Assembly: GCA_022496205.1 (NCBI GenBank)
Contig: WTXD01000008.1
Span: 186,001-250,000 of the forward strand
DNA length: 64,000 bases
Source of the DNA: Gloeopeniophorella convolvens
Taxonomy: Eukaryota; Basidiomycota; Agaricomycetes; Russulales
Direction of reading: 5' to 3'
Shown here: positions 12,074 through 22,168 of the stretch, one piece after another
Layout: each line of letters begins with the position of its first letter
Position numbering within the stretch: position 1 is the first letter of the stretch
Translations under genes and position numbers: made by a program
Notes under the pieces: generated by a model
The model's database searches: none
The model's input: only the letters and a program-made list of their open reading frames with translations
What the model was told of the DNA's origin: nothing

Positions 12074-14078
12074 ATGAACGCCCTGCTTCATATACTTGCC
12101 CGTCAAGACAATGAGACGACACCCATAGTAGTTCCCATACCGGTTCCTATCCCAATACCCATACCCGCATCAGCAGGTCTGGACGACGGTACAGGCACTG
12201 TGCGCCATGGCAATCCCGTGGTAGCGTTCATAATAGGACTCTCCATCGTCATTCTCGCCTCAGTTCTGAATGCCGCCGGCTTAAATCTCACGAAGTTAGA
12301 TCATGTTTGTACTTTCTTTGCTCCACCGTCTAGGGGCTATTTGACCACATACCTTCACGCCTGCAGGTCCGAACTAGTGCAATCCCCAAGAGTGCGCGGA
12401 CAAGAGATTGGTTACGACCGTTATGGCTGTTAGGGATGCTACTCTATATGTGAGTCTTTCTACTCTTCCTTGTTGGCCCGCCATAATCAATGTCCAGTCT
12501 ATCTCAACTTATTGGCTCAACTCTCGCTCTCGAATATATGCGAGCCGGTTCGTGTGGGCCTCGCCGCGGTGACCTGTCTCCTGACCCGCGCTCCTAGAAT
12601 ACGTGGCACCATTAGGATCAACCTCCCTCATCTTCAACTTCCTCTTTGCTAGATTTCTCGTAGGAACGCCCGTCACTATGACGGACATATATGTCAGCCC
12701 CACCGTGTCATCGCCGGAGCTGGCTTTCTGATGCTTTACAGGGTACCGTGATCGTCATACTTGGAGTAATAGGGATTGTCGCCTTCGGTTCCATCAACAG
12801 CGGCCTCTCAGAAGAGTCCTCGGCGTCTCACCTTGCTGTCTTGTGGGGCCGCGCCGGCTGGCTTGGATATTTCCTTGCCATGTCAATGTCTATCGCTTTG
12901 CTGTATACCTTCACCTCGCAGCTCGATCTGGTCCTTTCGGCACGCTCAGATTTGTCGGCAGAACCGTTCGCGGGTATGAGCGCTCGCATGCCGAAGACCT
13001 CTTCAGGTGGTCCGCTTGTCCGCCTGAAGGGTTTGTGGAGTTGGTCCATGATTTGGATCGCCGAGAAGCTCGAGGAATGGACAGCAGGAAAAAATGACAA
13101 AGTTGTAGCTTGGACATTAGGTATCGGCTGGGCATGCGCGGGGGGAAGTCTGGCCGGAGAGTGCTTGGTGTTTGCAAAGGCTGCGTAAGGCCTTGCTTCT
13201 TCTCGGGTGCAGGACCTGAGCTGATACTATCCTTCTTAGGGTGAAGTTGGTTTCTGGTTCGCTCTCGCACGAGAACTCTGGGAATCAGCTCGGGCATCCA
13301 GCACCAATCTTCACCTTTATTTTCCTCGCAATCACCGCTGTCCTTCAAATCGTTTGCTTGAATCGCGGACTCAAAGTGTACGACTCGACGCTCGTGGTGC
13401 CCGTGTTCTATGGTGTATATACTGCGACTGGGTGAGTCCTCTGTTGACCCGGCTTGGAAGTGATTAACAGACTCATCTAGCTGGCTCAACTCCCTGGTAA
13501 GGGTCTGAAATAATTCCTGTCTGTACTTGGCGCTCACACCGCCTCTCATTCTCCAGATCTTCAACGACTCGGTGGACGCATATGCCTCTTGGACACTCTT
13601 CCTCATCTTCGTCTCGATCCTCATCCTCATTTCTGGCGTCGTGCTGCTCACTCACAAAAAGCCTGAGCCACCCCCTTCACAAAGAGATGGCGGCATCGCG
13701 CTCAACGCCGTTTCGGGTCGTCAGGTCCCGCGCAAGGTCGATGGCAAGGCTGAGGAGCATGAGGGCTTGCGCGGTGAGGAGCATAACGGAGGTCCAGCAG
13801 AAGAGGTTGTATGGGATGTTGGGGAGGCAAGCGACGAAGAGGACGAACACGGCAGGCTGACGCCTCGACCTGAGGGGCTCGCAAAGGCCGGTCATGGAGA
13901 AGAGGGTGAACATCTCATGTCTTCCTCACACGACGATGACGACGACGCGCACCCACGTGTCACCGCACCCAACGGGAGTCCGCAGACACGTCGCCGCTCG
14001 ACATCAAGTGTGATGCGCCGGGACAAGGGTGGTAGTAAAGATGACGGGGATGATTTCGGCGAGTTCGCGGACGCATGA
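12074..14078 (+). CDS. NIPA-family magnesium transporter
   Basis: Predicted 543-residue multi-pass membrane protein of the NIPA family (drug/metabolite transporter superfamily), whose animal members move Mg2+ at the plasma membrane and endosomes. Exons are 12074-12304, 12367-12449, 12498-12547, 12598-12692, 12742-13184, 13240-13431, 13481-13496 and 13557-14078. The extracellular N-terminus carries a Pro-Ile-Pro-Val repeat (about residues 18-32). About nine hydrophobic helices follow, with family landmarks NAAGLNL, ALEYMRAEYVAPLGSTSLIFNF, FGSI, PVFYGVYTATGWLNS and a final helix before HKKPEPPPS. Exon 7 is only 16 bases. A cytosolic tail of about 130 residues is rich in acidic and basic residues and ends DDFGEFADA, a possible adaptor-binding motif (inference). 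Confidence 0.88.
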
Positions 14079-14712
14079 TCTACAGCACGGCATTGTACCA
14101 TATATTACTCTAATGCTACCCCGGCTGCCTGGCCATATTGCTAATTACATACTGAAGTTCACAAGATACGCAGCCTGCTGAGGAAATGGTGAGGGCCAAG
14201 CTGACTTCATTTGATTGGGCCTGAGCCCGGCCCATTCCGACGTTGAACCAGAACCATCCTGAACCGGTACCACGACATGGGTACCTGTTTCTTGAGCAAT
14301 CTCAAATTTTGCTTCCTGCTGGGATTTTCATCTAGTTCAATGCAGGATTCTTCATACAAGCAAATTCAAACTCCGATGCTGTTGACAACTGTGATTGTCC
14401 TCTGGATAGTTTGTGGCAGTTGCCAGTGCCCCTTGAATTAGCACTAGCCCTTTGTTCTCAGCTCAGCCCCCCTGGACCACCCTTCCGATACTCACTGCTT
14501 CTCCATTTCTGTGCCTATCACATCTCTCAACTGATTGAACTCCCCTTCGGGCTCCGTTCGCTCTTGTGCATTTTTCGGGAGAGTCCAAACTCAAGGCCAG
14601 CATTGGCCATCAGAAATCAAGGCACCATCAGTCTGCTTCAGTCCGGGACTGCTTTCCTGACTTTCAGGCGTACAAGTACTCTTGGCATGTATGTTCCCCT
14701 CCTCTCGAGCTG
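14079..14712. other. Intergenic, nothing recognised
   Basis: Between the NIPA gene and the DUF262 gene, both on plus. It probably holds a 3' end and a promoter. Short frames have no motif. Confidence 0.45.
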
Positions 14713-16418
14713 ATGGACCAAGTGCTTACATCTGTGAAGATGACGGATAAACAGGATTTTCCCGATGACGGCTCTAACGATGAGCTAGATGCCGAGTCCC
14801 TCATCGCCCGTGAAGAAATCGACCCGTCTGTATTCAGCATACGCAACGCCCTCGAGCAACCTGACGCTACGCTATACACGACGCTGGACCTTCACAGTAA
14901 GCCCCCGCACTCAGCGTAGACGCGTCGCGTCATCTTAGACACCGCGTTGACGCTCGTCTGTGTCACGTGTAGTTCAGATCCACAATGGCACGATTGACCT
15001 CAGTCCACCGTATCAACGAGGTGCGTCGTTTGGTCAACCCAATGCGTCGAGTTATGCTCATGATAACCAAAGACGTTGTGTGGCCTACGGCGAAACAGAT
15101 GGAGGTCATAGACTCTTTGTTTCATAATTTCTATGTGCCGCCGATCATCTTTGCTGTGATGCGGGACGACGACGATGAAGAAGTACGCGTTTGCGTAGAT
15201 GGAAAGCAACGCCTTACAAGCATTGTCAAGTTCCTGGATGGCCATGTATGCTTTCAACCTTTATCTTGGCTTCGGAGGGAGCTTATTCTCTCTCGATTGC
15301 AGATCGCATGTATGTAGTATCGTGTGTTCCTTGACCAGAAAACAGACGGAGAACAGACAGGGACCCGGATACCCGGAAGCTTTGGTGGTACCAAGTTCCT
15401 AAAACACATCAGGGCAAGCGGAACGAGATCTCTCCTGAAGGCAAGAAGAAGTTCGAGATGAAGCGTATCACATGCGGTATCGTATTGCAGTTGGAGAACT
15501 CGCCATCTCAAAACTAACTAGCACACAGTGGAGTATAGATCGCTATCCCCGGCTTCGGAGCGTGAGGTCTTCCAGCGTGTGCAGCTTGGAATGAGTCTCA
15601 GCGCCGCAGGTACGTTTGCATGAACTTGGCAAACGGAACGGAATCTCATCTTTCCTCAGAAAAGCTACAGGCGATTGCCTCTCCGCGTGCAGCCTATGTG
15701 AATGAGCTCGACTCGAAATTCATTTCTATTAACGGCGGTCTCGCGAGCCATGTCGACTTCGATGCCAGACGTGGGCGCACTTTCCAGAACCTTGCTTCAG
15801 TGCTTTATTGTTGTGATGACATTGACGCAAAGCGTACACCATCAGCCATACAACTGGAAAGGTGGCTCAGTACGCCAGAAGCTCCTTCAGGGGCCCTCAG
15901 GGAGAGGGTGGAAAATGCTCTGTCAACTCTACTCGAGATCACCGCCGACGCCACGCTGGACAAGCCGTTCACTGGGTTTTCCGCTAAGGTTTCTCCTGCG
16001 GAATTTGTGTTCATCGGTATGCGTCTGTCGCGCTGCATGGGCAAGAAACTGTTACATTGATCTATCCACAGGGGTCTTGCTTTATGTCATGCAAGACGAC
16101 CTCGGTGACTTCCGTAACAGAGAATGCGCAGCGGCTATTCTCCACCTACGATATGAACTACGCCAAGTGCATAAAGACGTGCGGCTCAACACGAGGGTTT
16201 GCAAACACAGCTGGGCAATCATCGATGCGGTGGAGGAGCGCAAAGTAGATCTCAGCCTGAGCTCTATGATTCAGAAGGCATCTATCAAGGAGACCAGCAC
16301 TAGCAAGACCACGAAGGGCAAGAAACGCGCTCGTGCCGATGGCGACGACAGCGATGCCCCGCCCCCGACACCTGCGTCTGCCAAGACAAAGAAGAAGAAA
16401 ACAGCCTCCAAGCCCTGA
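14713..16418 (+). CDS. DUF262 (GmrSD/ParB-like fold) domain protein
   Basis: Predicted 438-residue protein. Exons: 14713-14896, 14973-15020, 15073-15245, 15303-15309, 15357-15476, 15529-15609, 15660-16016 and 16072-16418. An acidic N-terminus is followed by the DUF262 signature IDLSPPYQRDVVWP (from about residue 70) and the motif VDGKQRLTSIVKF, the counterpart of the DGQQR motif in GmrS-type nucleases of the ParB/sulfiredoxin fold. The C-terminus (KKRARADGD, KTKKKKTASKP) is a likely nuclear localisation signal. In bacteria this domain belongs to type IV restriction enzymes that attack modified DNA. Fungal versions are stand-alone proteins of unknown role, so nuclear nucleic-acid binding or processing is inference. 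The exon at 15303-15309 is only 7 bases and is the weakest part of the model. Confidence 0.82.
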
Positions 16419-17342
16419 GCGACAGGCATGTTGGCATGTTACCGGATCTTTGATCGCGGACTGCGGGGCGATACCCCAGTGATCGCTCGGACCTGACGCC
16501 CTAGCGCCCGGCCGCTCGTGTGGTGGGCTAGATGCGGTACCCTTGCAAGTAACGTTCACATTCTGTTATACTACTCGCTACTATATTTCTTGTGTATCTT
16601 CACAGCCAGCAGGCGTCGCATGAAGTGCTACCCCTTGGAAGTCATGGCGGGTACAATGCAGTCAGCATTGGTAGTTTTGCTCAAATTGAAGCTTCTCAAC
16701 TGGCTGGGGATATAGTGCCTAAAATGCGAGCCTCCGCGTCATGCTCCACTAGCTCTCCTTGGGTACCGCTATCCGCAGCTTTTGACCTCGTGTACTTGCT
16801 TACTGGCGTCGCCTAATCAAGTCGTCTCGGATGAGTCGATGACTGCGGATGACTGTAACACGGTCTTGGTATCTCTAAGACCATCCCATCGCATCTAGTC
16901 TGTCTCAATATGGAGCTGGGCAATCCTTTTCCAACTTTCATTTGGGCCAGTCGGTTGCTGTATGCGATGCCTACGAGACGCCCGCGTCAGTCGGGAGTCT
17001 GCTGTCAAAGGGTTGAATTATCTGTACAATTGAGAGCTGACGCGGTTCCAGGCCCAACATCCTCTCACCTTCATTCAGACACGAGGGCACAGCGTGTCTC
17101 ATTCCAATGACAGCTAAGTGTATTGGCGTCTAGGACGCGTCGCTAGTCGACAGCTGCGCACGAGATCCCTCGCTGCGCGTCACGTTCCAAGTAGCAGCGC
17201 TTTATACTGGACCAAAGACAACTCCCGGGTTGCAAGCGTGCCATGTCAGCTCTTTTTCTGGTATAAGAGCTGCGGCAAGGGCACTGAGATCAACCAGCAA
17301 ACTTGTCTCTCATTCCCAACTCTTACGCCCTCACCAAGTTCA
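16419..17342. other. Intergenic, nothing recognised upstream of the secreted-protein gene
   Basis: A 924-base gap. Small open frames at 16592-16816 and 16910-17110 have no motif and no convincing splice partners. The downstream end holds a TATA-like element (listed separately) for the gene starting at 17343. Confidence 0.45.
17262..17267 (+). promoter_or_regulatory. TATA-like element
   Basis: The hexamer TATAAG lies about 80 bases before the ATG at 17343 and is followed by a CT-rich leader. That spacing suits a fungal core promoter with a short untranslated leader. Assigned by sequence only. Confidence 0.45.
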
Positions 17343-17967
17343 ATGGCCATCAAATTCTCCGCAGTTGCCTCCTTCGTGCTTGTGCTCATTGCGAGCCTCG
17401 TTGTGCTAGCGAGTGCAGGTCAGCTGCGAACGCCATGCGATACTAGAACATGAACTGACAATCACACAGCTCCTCTGAACCCACGCCAGCTTGGGGACCT
17501 TCAGTGCAACCTCGACCGCCTCGCGTTCGTTGTTGGGATGGAAGAGACGGCTGACGCCGTCGACAAGCTCATCGTCGAGCTCAAATGAGACGAAAATACC
17601 CTATTGTACCGGATACCGTGACACTGACGAACTACAAGGGAAACCGAGGCAGAGCGGAACGCTACGATCGCGGGTGAGGCGATCAAGGCGGCGCAGGTCG
17701 TGGCCTGGAGCATCGCGAATGCCGCCATCGCGAATGAGCAGGTCGACCCGGCGCTGAACGAGCTAATTGCGGGGAATCTAACGATTATTGCCGGAGCTCT
17801 GCTGGGGATCCAGACGTGAGCACTTCCTTTTACTTCTGCAATACTTGCTCTGACTCGTCGCGGCCTCCAGCTCGGACTCCCAAACGAACGCCACCCTGAC
17901 CACGGCGTTGCAATTCCTGGAGGCTGCGCATGATGCGGGGGACAGTACTATTTCTGACTGCTTCTGA
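17343..17967 (+). CDS. Small secreted protein with signal peptide (uncharacterised)
   Basis: Predicted secreted protein of about 170 residues. The N-terminal signal peptide (MAIKFSAVASFVLVLIAS, cleavage near ASA-AP) is followed by PLNPRQLGDLQCNLDRLAFV and a helical, Ala-rich body ending in ISDCF. Two cysteines, one near each end, and helical heptads resemble a common basidiomycete family of small secreted proteins with unknown function. The first intron (after GCGAGTGCAG, to the CACACAG acceptor) and the last intron (GTGAGC to CTCCAG) are clear. The middle one is not: the frame meets TGA at 17586-17588, and coding sequence resumes near 17640 in the same frame without an obvious GT donor. GTCGAG at about 17573 joined to GCAGAGCGG is one possibility. 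The gene may be intact with an odd splice site, or damaged. Confidence 0.65.
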
Positions 17968-18359
17968 TCTCTGGTGCAGCAGATGGAGGACGTCGCGTGC
18001 AGGCACTTTTGGAGGTGCCTGACAATGCGTCCTGAACTCATAGACTTTGGTCTGTCTGCATATCGTTCCCCGAACTATTAGCTTCGAGTATCTTGATTAC
18101 GTCGGCGTTTCAATGGACAATACACGTATTTCTGCTCTTGCATCACAGCGCTCTGGAGTCAACGTGGCCCAAGCTGGGAGTGTCTACCGAATAGTCGTGT
18201 AATCTGCACTGCTATAGATCTGCCTTCGTTACAATGCAGCCGATACGAGGCATCCCGACTCTCGATCACCGAAGACAAGAAGTCTAGGGAGAGGAAGCCC
18301 GGAATCCGGCCATGGTCATCCGAAAGCGAGCCTGAGGATACTTCCGGCGTAGGTATTTG
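17968..18359. other. Convergent 3' region, nothing seen
   Basis: Lies between the stop of the secreted-protein gene (plus) and the stop of DCC1 (minus); it should contain both 3' untranslated regions. No motif-bearing frame. Confidence 0.45.
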
Positions 18360-19739
18360 TTACCGCGCCCGTGCTGTGTACCAGAGTCCATCTTTGTCCG
18401 TGAGCGCCCGCGCATACTTGAGCAGCAACTTGTCAAGGTCTTTCGAATCCACAGCAATCTCTGATAGGTATGGCTTGATGTCGTCGGCTTTCCAGCGTGG
18501 ACGAGTGAGGAAGAGATCCGTGAAGCGTGCAGCGGGATCTGTCGGCAGCTCCGCACAAGGGAAGTATGAGATCATCGTCGTGCTGGAACTCAATGACGAA
18601 GCGGCGCAGAGGTAGTTCCCCTGATGGCCTGTGAGCAAAAACTGTGAGAATTGAGTGAACGTGCTTACAGAGAGCAGACTAAGACATGCAGTGGAGGTGA
18701 AGGTGTCTCCAATAGCGGTATTCCACTTGGCCATGAACTCATGCTCGGCTATTTGGTCCCTCTGCGAGATGCATCAGCATATCGCACAGTCCCTGCAACT
18801 GCGAAAGATACGGACCCTATGTTGGCGAAGGACGCCCAAACCGACCTGACGCACGACCTTCTCGACATCCATGTTCCACGACTCGTTCGCAGCGTCAAGT
18901 TCTCCAAACCAGCGCATCACCTGCAACGTCACCTCCCTATTGACTTCGTGGTCGTACTCTAGAGAGCGGCAAAGCTCTACGACCGAGGCCGCCTCGTGAG
19001 TTTGAGATAGAGAGACGAGGTGCATGAGAAGGAGTTCGAGGATTTTATGGAGGTAAGACGAGGAGAGAGGCCGCAGAGCGCCTGAACGCACTCCATCAGC
19101 CCTGAATGCTGAGAGCGAGCTGATGGGTCCGAAAACTCGCCGTCAATGATGAGTATGTGTTTCTCTTTGAGTGCTCCAGAGAGTTCCTGCTCACTGGCCT
19201 GTAGCGCTGACCAGGCTTGTTCAAGAGTTATCCTCTTCTGTTTCGACTGAGCTACGTGAGCTTGCCTGAGGCCGCAGTGGAGCGAAGATCAGCTTACCGC
19301 GCCGAAGCTCTCTTCCTCCTCCTGACCTTCTTCCCACTCGTGACCCCTCAGCAGGCCATTGAGTCGATGTAGTTTGGGCACGGCAGGTATCAGTTCCAGC
19401 ACCTCGCTCAGGCTATCCTGAATCACGACCTGTTCCACATTCCCATTGGGATCTTGATCCGAGGGGACTACCACGAGGACACAGTTTGACAAAACCACAG
19501 AGCGGACGGTGTATGTTTTGCTCGACGTGCACAGAACTGCGTCGTCATCTGTGCCGCCTTTTATAGCTAGGCTAAGCCGACTCGTCAAAGATCATGGACC
19601 GCGCTGTCCGCGCCAGAACGCACTTGAGGCCCTCGGAAGACGATTCAATAAGCTTGCAGAGGTCCGGAGGGAGTTCCAATAAGCGGAAGGAGCCTGCGGG
19701 TTGTTGTTCAGTAGGAAATGCGATGTCGACTTCTGGCAT
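18360..19739 (-). CDS. DCC1: Sister chromatid cohesion protein DCC1
   Basis: Predicted 379-residue subunit of the alternative clamp loader Ctf18-RFC, which handles PCNA at replication forks and supports cohesion. Exons are 19739-19624, 19571-19298, 19246-19137, 19101-18816, 18761-18669 and 18620-18360. Recognisable DCC1 blocks are IKGGTDDDAVLCTSSKTY and TVRSVVLSNCVLVV near residues 40-75, PLSSSYLHKILELLL in the middle, MAKWNTAIGDTF, and the C-terminal winged-helix part with LPTDPAARFTDLFLTRPRW, KPYLSEIAVDSKDLDKLLLKYAR and DGLWYTAR just before the stop. The initiating ATG is chosen because upstream in-frame codons contain no other ATG. The splice at 19102-19136 is very short (35 bases) and remains the least certain. 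Confidence 0.88.
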
Positions 19740-19949
19740 TCTCGTGCACTTGATCAAGGTGGTCGCGGTCAGAATCGAAGCTGGCGGCTTGGACACGCGC
19801 CCAAATTGACGCGTCTCGACGCGGTCACGGGACTCCGCGACTGGGCCGACTCAAGAAATTGGAGGACAAACGTCGTATTGTACAGTAGTCTACCAAATAA
19901 AACGACAAAAAGGCAATAAATAAATATGTAAACCCCCATGAAGGCGGTG

Positions 19950-21614
19950 CTATTGTGCTTTGTCGTTTCCTTCCACCTTCGAGACAGCCTTGAACTGTAT
20001 CTGAACATCCTTCACATCCTTCCTTTCTGCTATCAAAGCAGCAACAATATCCTTCTCTAGCATATTCAACTGCGAGACCGTCAAATCTTCCGGAACGTCC
20101 ACCGAAAGGTTCACAAAGAGCTGAGAACCGGCTCGGCGGGCACGGAGGTGGTGGGCCTGGAAGAAGGCGCATGCTGATGGCGGGTTCTGCGCAAATTTGT
20201 CCAAGGGGCGCTCCAACGCGTGTAGGACAGAATGTGGTACACTCGCATCTGTCATTTCCCCAATGGCACCCCCAAGGATTGAAGTGCCCTGGCGGAGGAT
20301 GACAATGGCAACGAGGAGACCTATCGAAACCATCAGCGGAGGGAGCAAGTGCGGCTTTCATTTGATACGTACCCCCAATAGGATCTAAAGGCAACGCGGG
20401 GAACCAGCTGCTGCCCATGATGGCGACTAGCGCAACCACGCTCGAGTAGGCATCGCTCCGGTGGTGATATGCGTTCGCGAGCAGCACGGGGCTATTCTCC
20501 TGGTCCGCGACCTTCCGCGTGATACGGAAGAGCCATTCCTTCGACACTACGCTGGCAGCAGCGAACCATGCCGCATTCGGGTCCAGCGCATGTGCGTGCG
20601 CGTGAGAATGCCCGGTGTGGCCGATGGCAGGGATGTTATGCGCCGCTGCGGTGACGTTAGACAGCGCCGTTTGCAGCGGACCTTCGGGCAGCGTCGCGAC
20701 GGTCTCCGATAGCGCGGTGAAGAGTAGCGAGAGGGCGTGCGCGCCGATGCCGACCGCACAGCCGATGAGTAGAATTGCGACCAGCGTTGTGCCGACGGTT
20801 TCGAATTTGGCGAGACCAAACGGATATCGCGTGCTGGGGGGCCGACGGGACAACCGCCAGGAGAATAGAACAACGAAATCGCCCAAGAGGTCTAGAAGTG
20901 TATGCGTGAGAAGGGGGATTACACTCTCCCGAACACGAAGGAAGCGGGCATTGACACGTCAGCTGGGTAGCTCGTGCTGCTCTCTGCCCAGGAGCGAAGG
21001 TGAGGCAGCATGTGTCGGATGGCTCGTGTGGTGACGGAGGTGGTCTGGGGAGTGGACTTACCGCTCAGCGAGTGTCCCGCATCAGCGAGCAGAGCTGCTG
21101 AATTCATGAACCATCCAGCTACACCCTTTGTACCCGTCAACACGATATTCACACCCAGGCCAATGAGCGTAATGCGACTGCCTCGGTCACCTTTTCACAG
21201 AAGGGTGAATTATTGACGTCTGCTGAGGCACATATGATGCGCACCTCCGCCCTGCAGCGTCTCTACCAACCCGCCGTGCGCGTGTCCGTCGTCATGCGAA
21301 TGCGAGTGTCCCGAGAAGATCCTATGCGAGTGTGCATGCGGATGAGAGTGCGAGTGCTCATGGTCGTGTTTTCCATCGGGCGTCGCGGCCGACTTCTTGT
21401 CCTTGTCTGTGCCATTGCCGTGTATTCGACGCCTCGACGTCTCTACCATTGCTATGCTCGGGGTGGAACGTGGAAGGGGAGAGGCGAGGAGTGATGCGTG
21501 CGAAACCTGGAGAAGGGGGCGGTGGCGGCAGCGAAGGAGCAGGGCGGGTTCGCGGAGCTGGCGGGCTGAGCGCAAGCCTAAGATGAAGCCCGTCATGATT
21601 CGGCGCCTGAGCAT
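19950..21614 (-). CDS. Cation diffusion facilitator, mitochondrial MMT type
   Basis: Predicted 462-residue metal transporter from exons 21614-21245, 21190-21062, 20891-20373 and 20320-19950. The Arg-rich, Ser-containing N-terminus suits a mitochondrial presequence, and the best family match is Mmt1/Mmt2, the mitochondrial iron-linked CDF carriers of yeast. A strongly His-rich loop (about residues 80-115, with HSHSHPHAHSH) precedes the first helix. The two HxxxD-type metal-site helices are visible as ADAGHSLSDLLGDFVVL and YHHRSDAYSSVVALVA. A second His cluster (HTGHSHAHAHA) sits between helices 4 and 5. The C-terminal cytosolic-like domain ends near VQIQFKAVSKVEG. It lies 210 bases upstream of DCC1 on the same strand. 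Metal specificity (Fe, Zn or Mn) cannot be told from sequence. Confidence 0.88.
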
Positions 21615-22168
21615 CTGTTGATAACGACGCGGGTACTCGAGAACACGTCGCCGCCGACGTATCCCCGCGTAGAGGCCACGTTATATCGTGCGGCGTCAAT
21701 GTTGGGAATATGTTCACACCTGTTCGCACTCGCATCGTGGCCGCTGGCATGCTCTCGGAGTTTCCTCCCGCACCCCCGGTGCGTATGACGCGCACGGGGC
21801 GGTCATCGCACCACTCCCGCTTCCTGCTGACTCGACCCGGCTCATCGATGAAAACTCGAAATTCATACAGATGCGACAGCGTATCCAACTAACACGACCA
21901 ACAATGCAGCATTAAATACATCGACAACCAAGTAGACCATGGGGATTATCTATACCGTGTAGTGAGTGGGCGAGAATGTGTCTCGGAGCGCAGCAATTAT
22001 GTGTAAGCAGGAATTTTGGGAGAGCGTAAGAGCAAGGGAACCATGCGAGAGGATGTGCAGCAAGGGGCAAGCGAATGAGCAATACATGCTAGAAATGTAT
22101 GTCAGTACGATCGGGGCTGGACATGGCCAGAACAACTCACATAAAAGCACACAATCCAGTACAAAAGA
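21615..22168. other. Intergenic: CDF promoter and Sec7 gene 3' region
   Basis: Downstream of the Sec7 gene and upstream of the CDF gene, both on minus. The minus frame at 21950-22150 could in principle be an alternative last exon of the Sec7 gene, but it carries no motif and no needed splice, so I leave it out. Confidence 0.45.
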
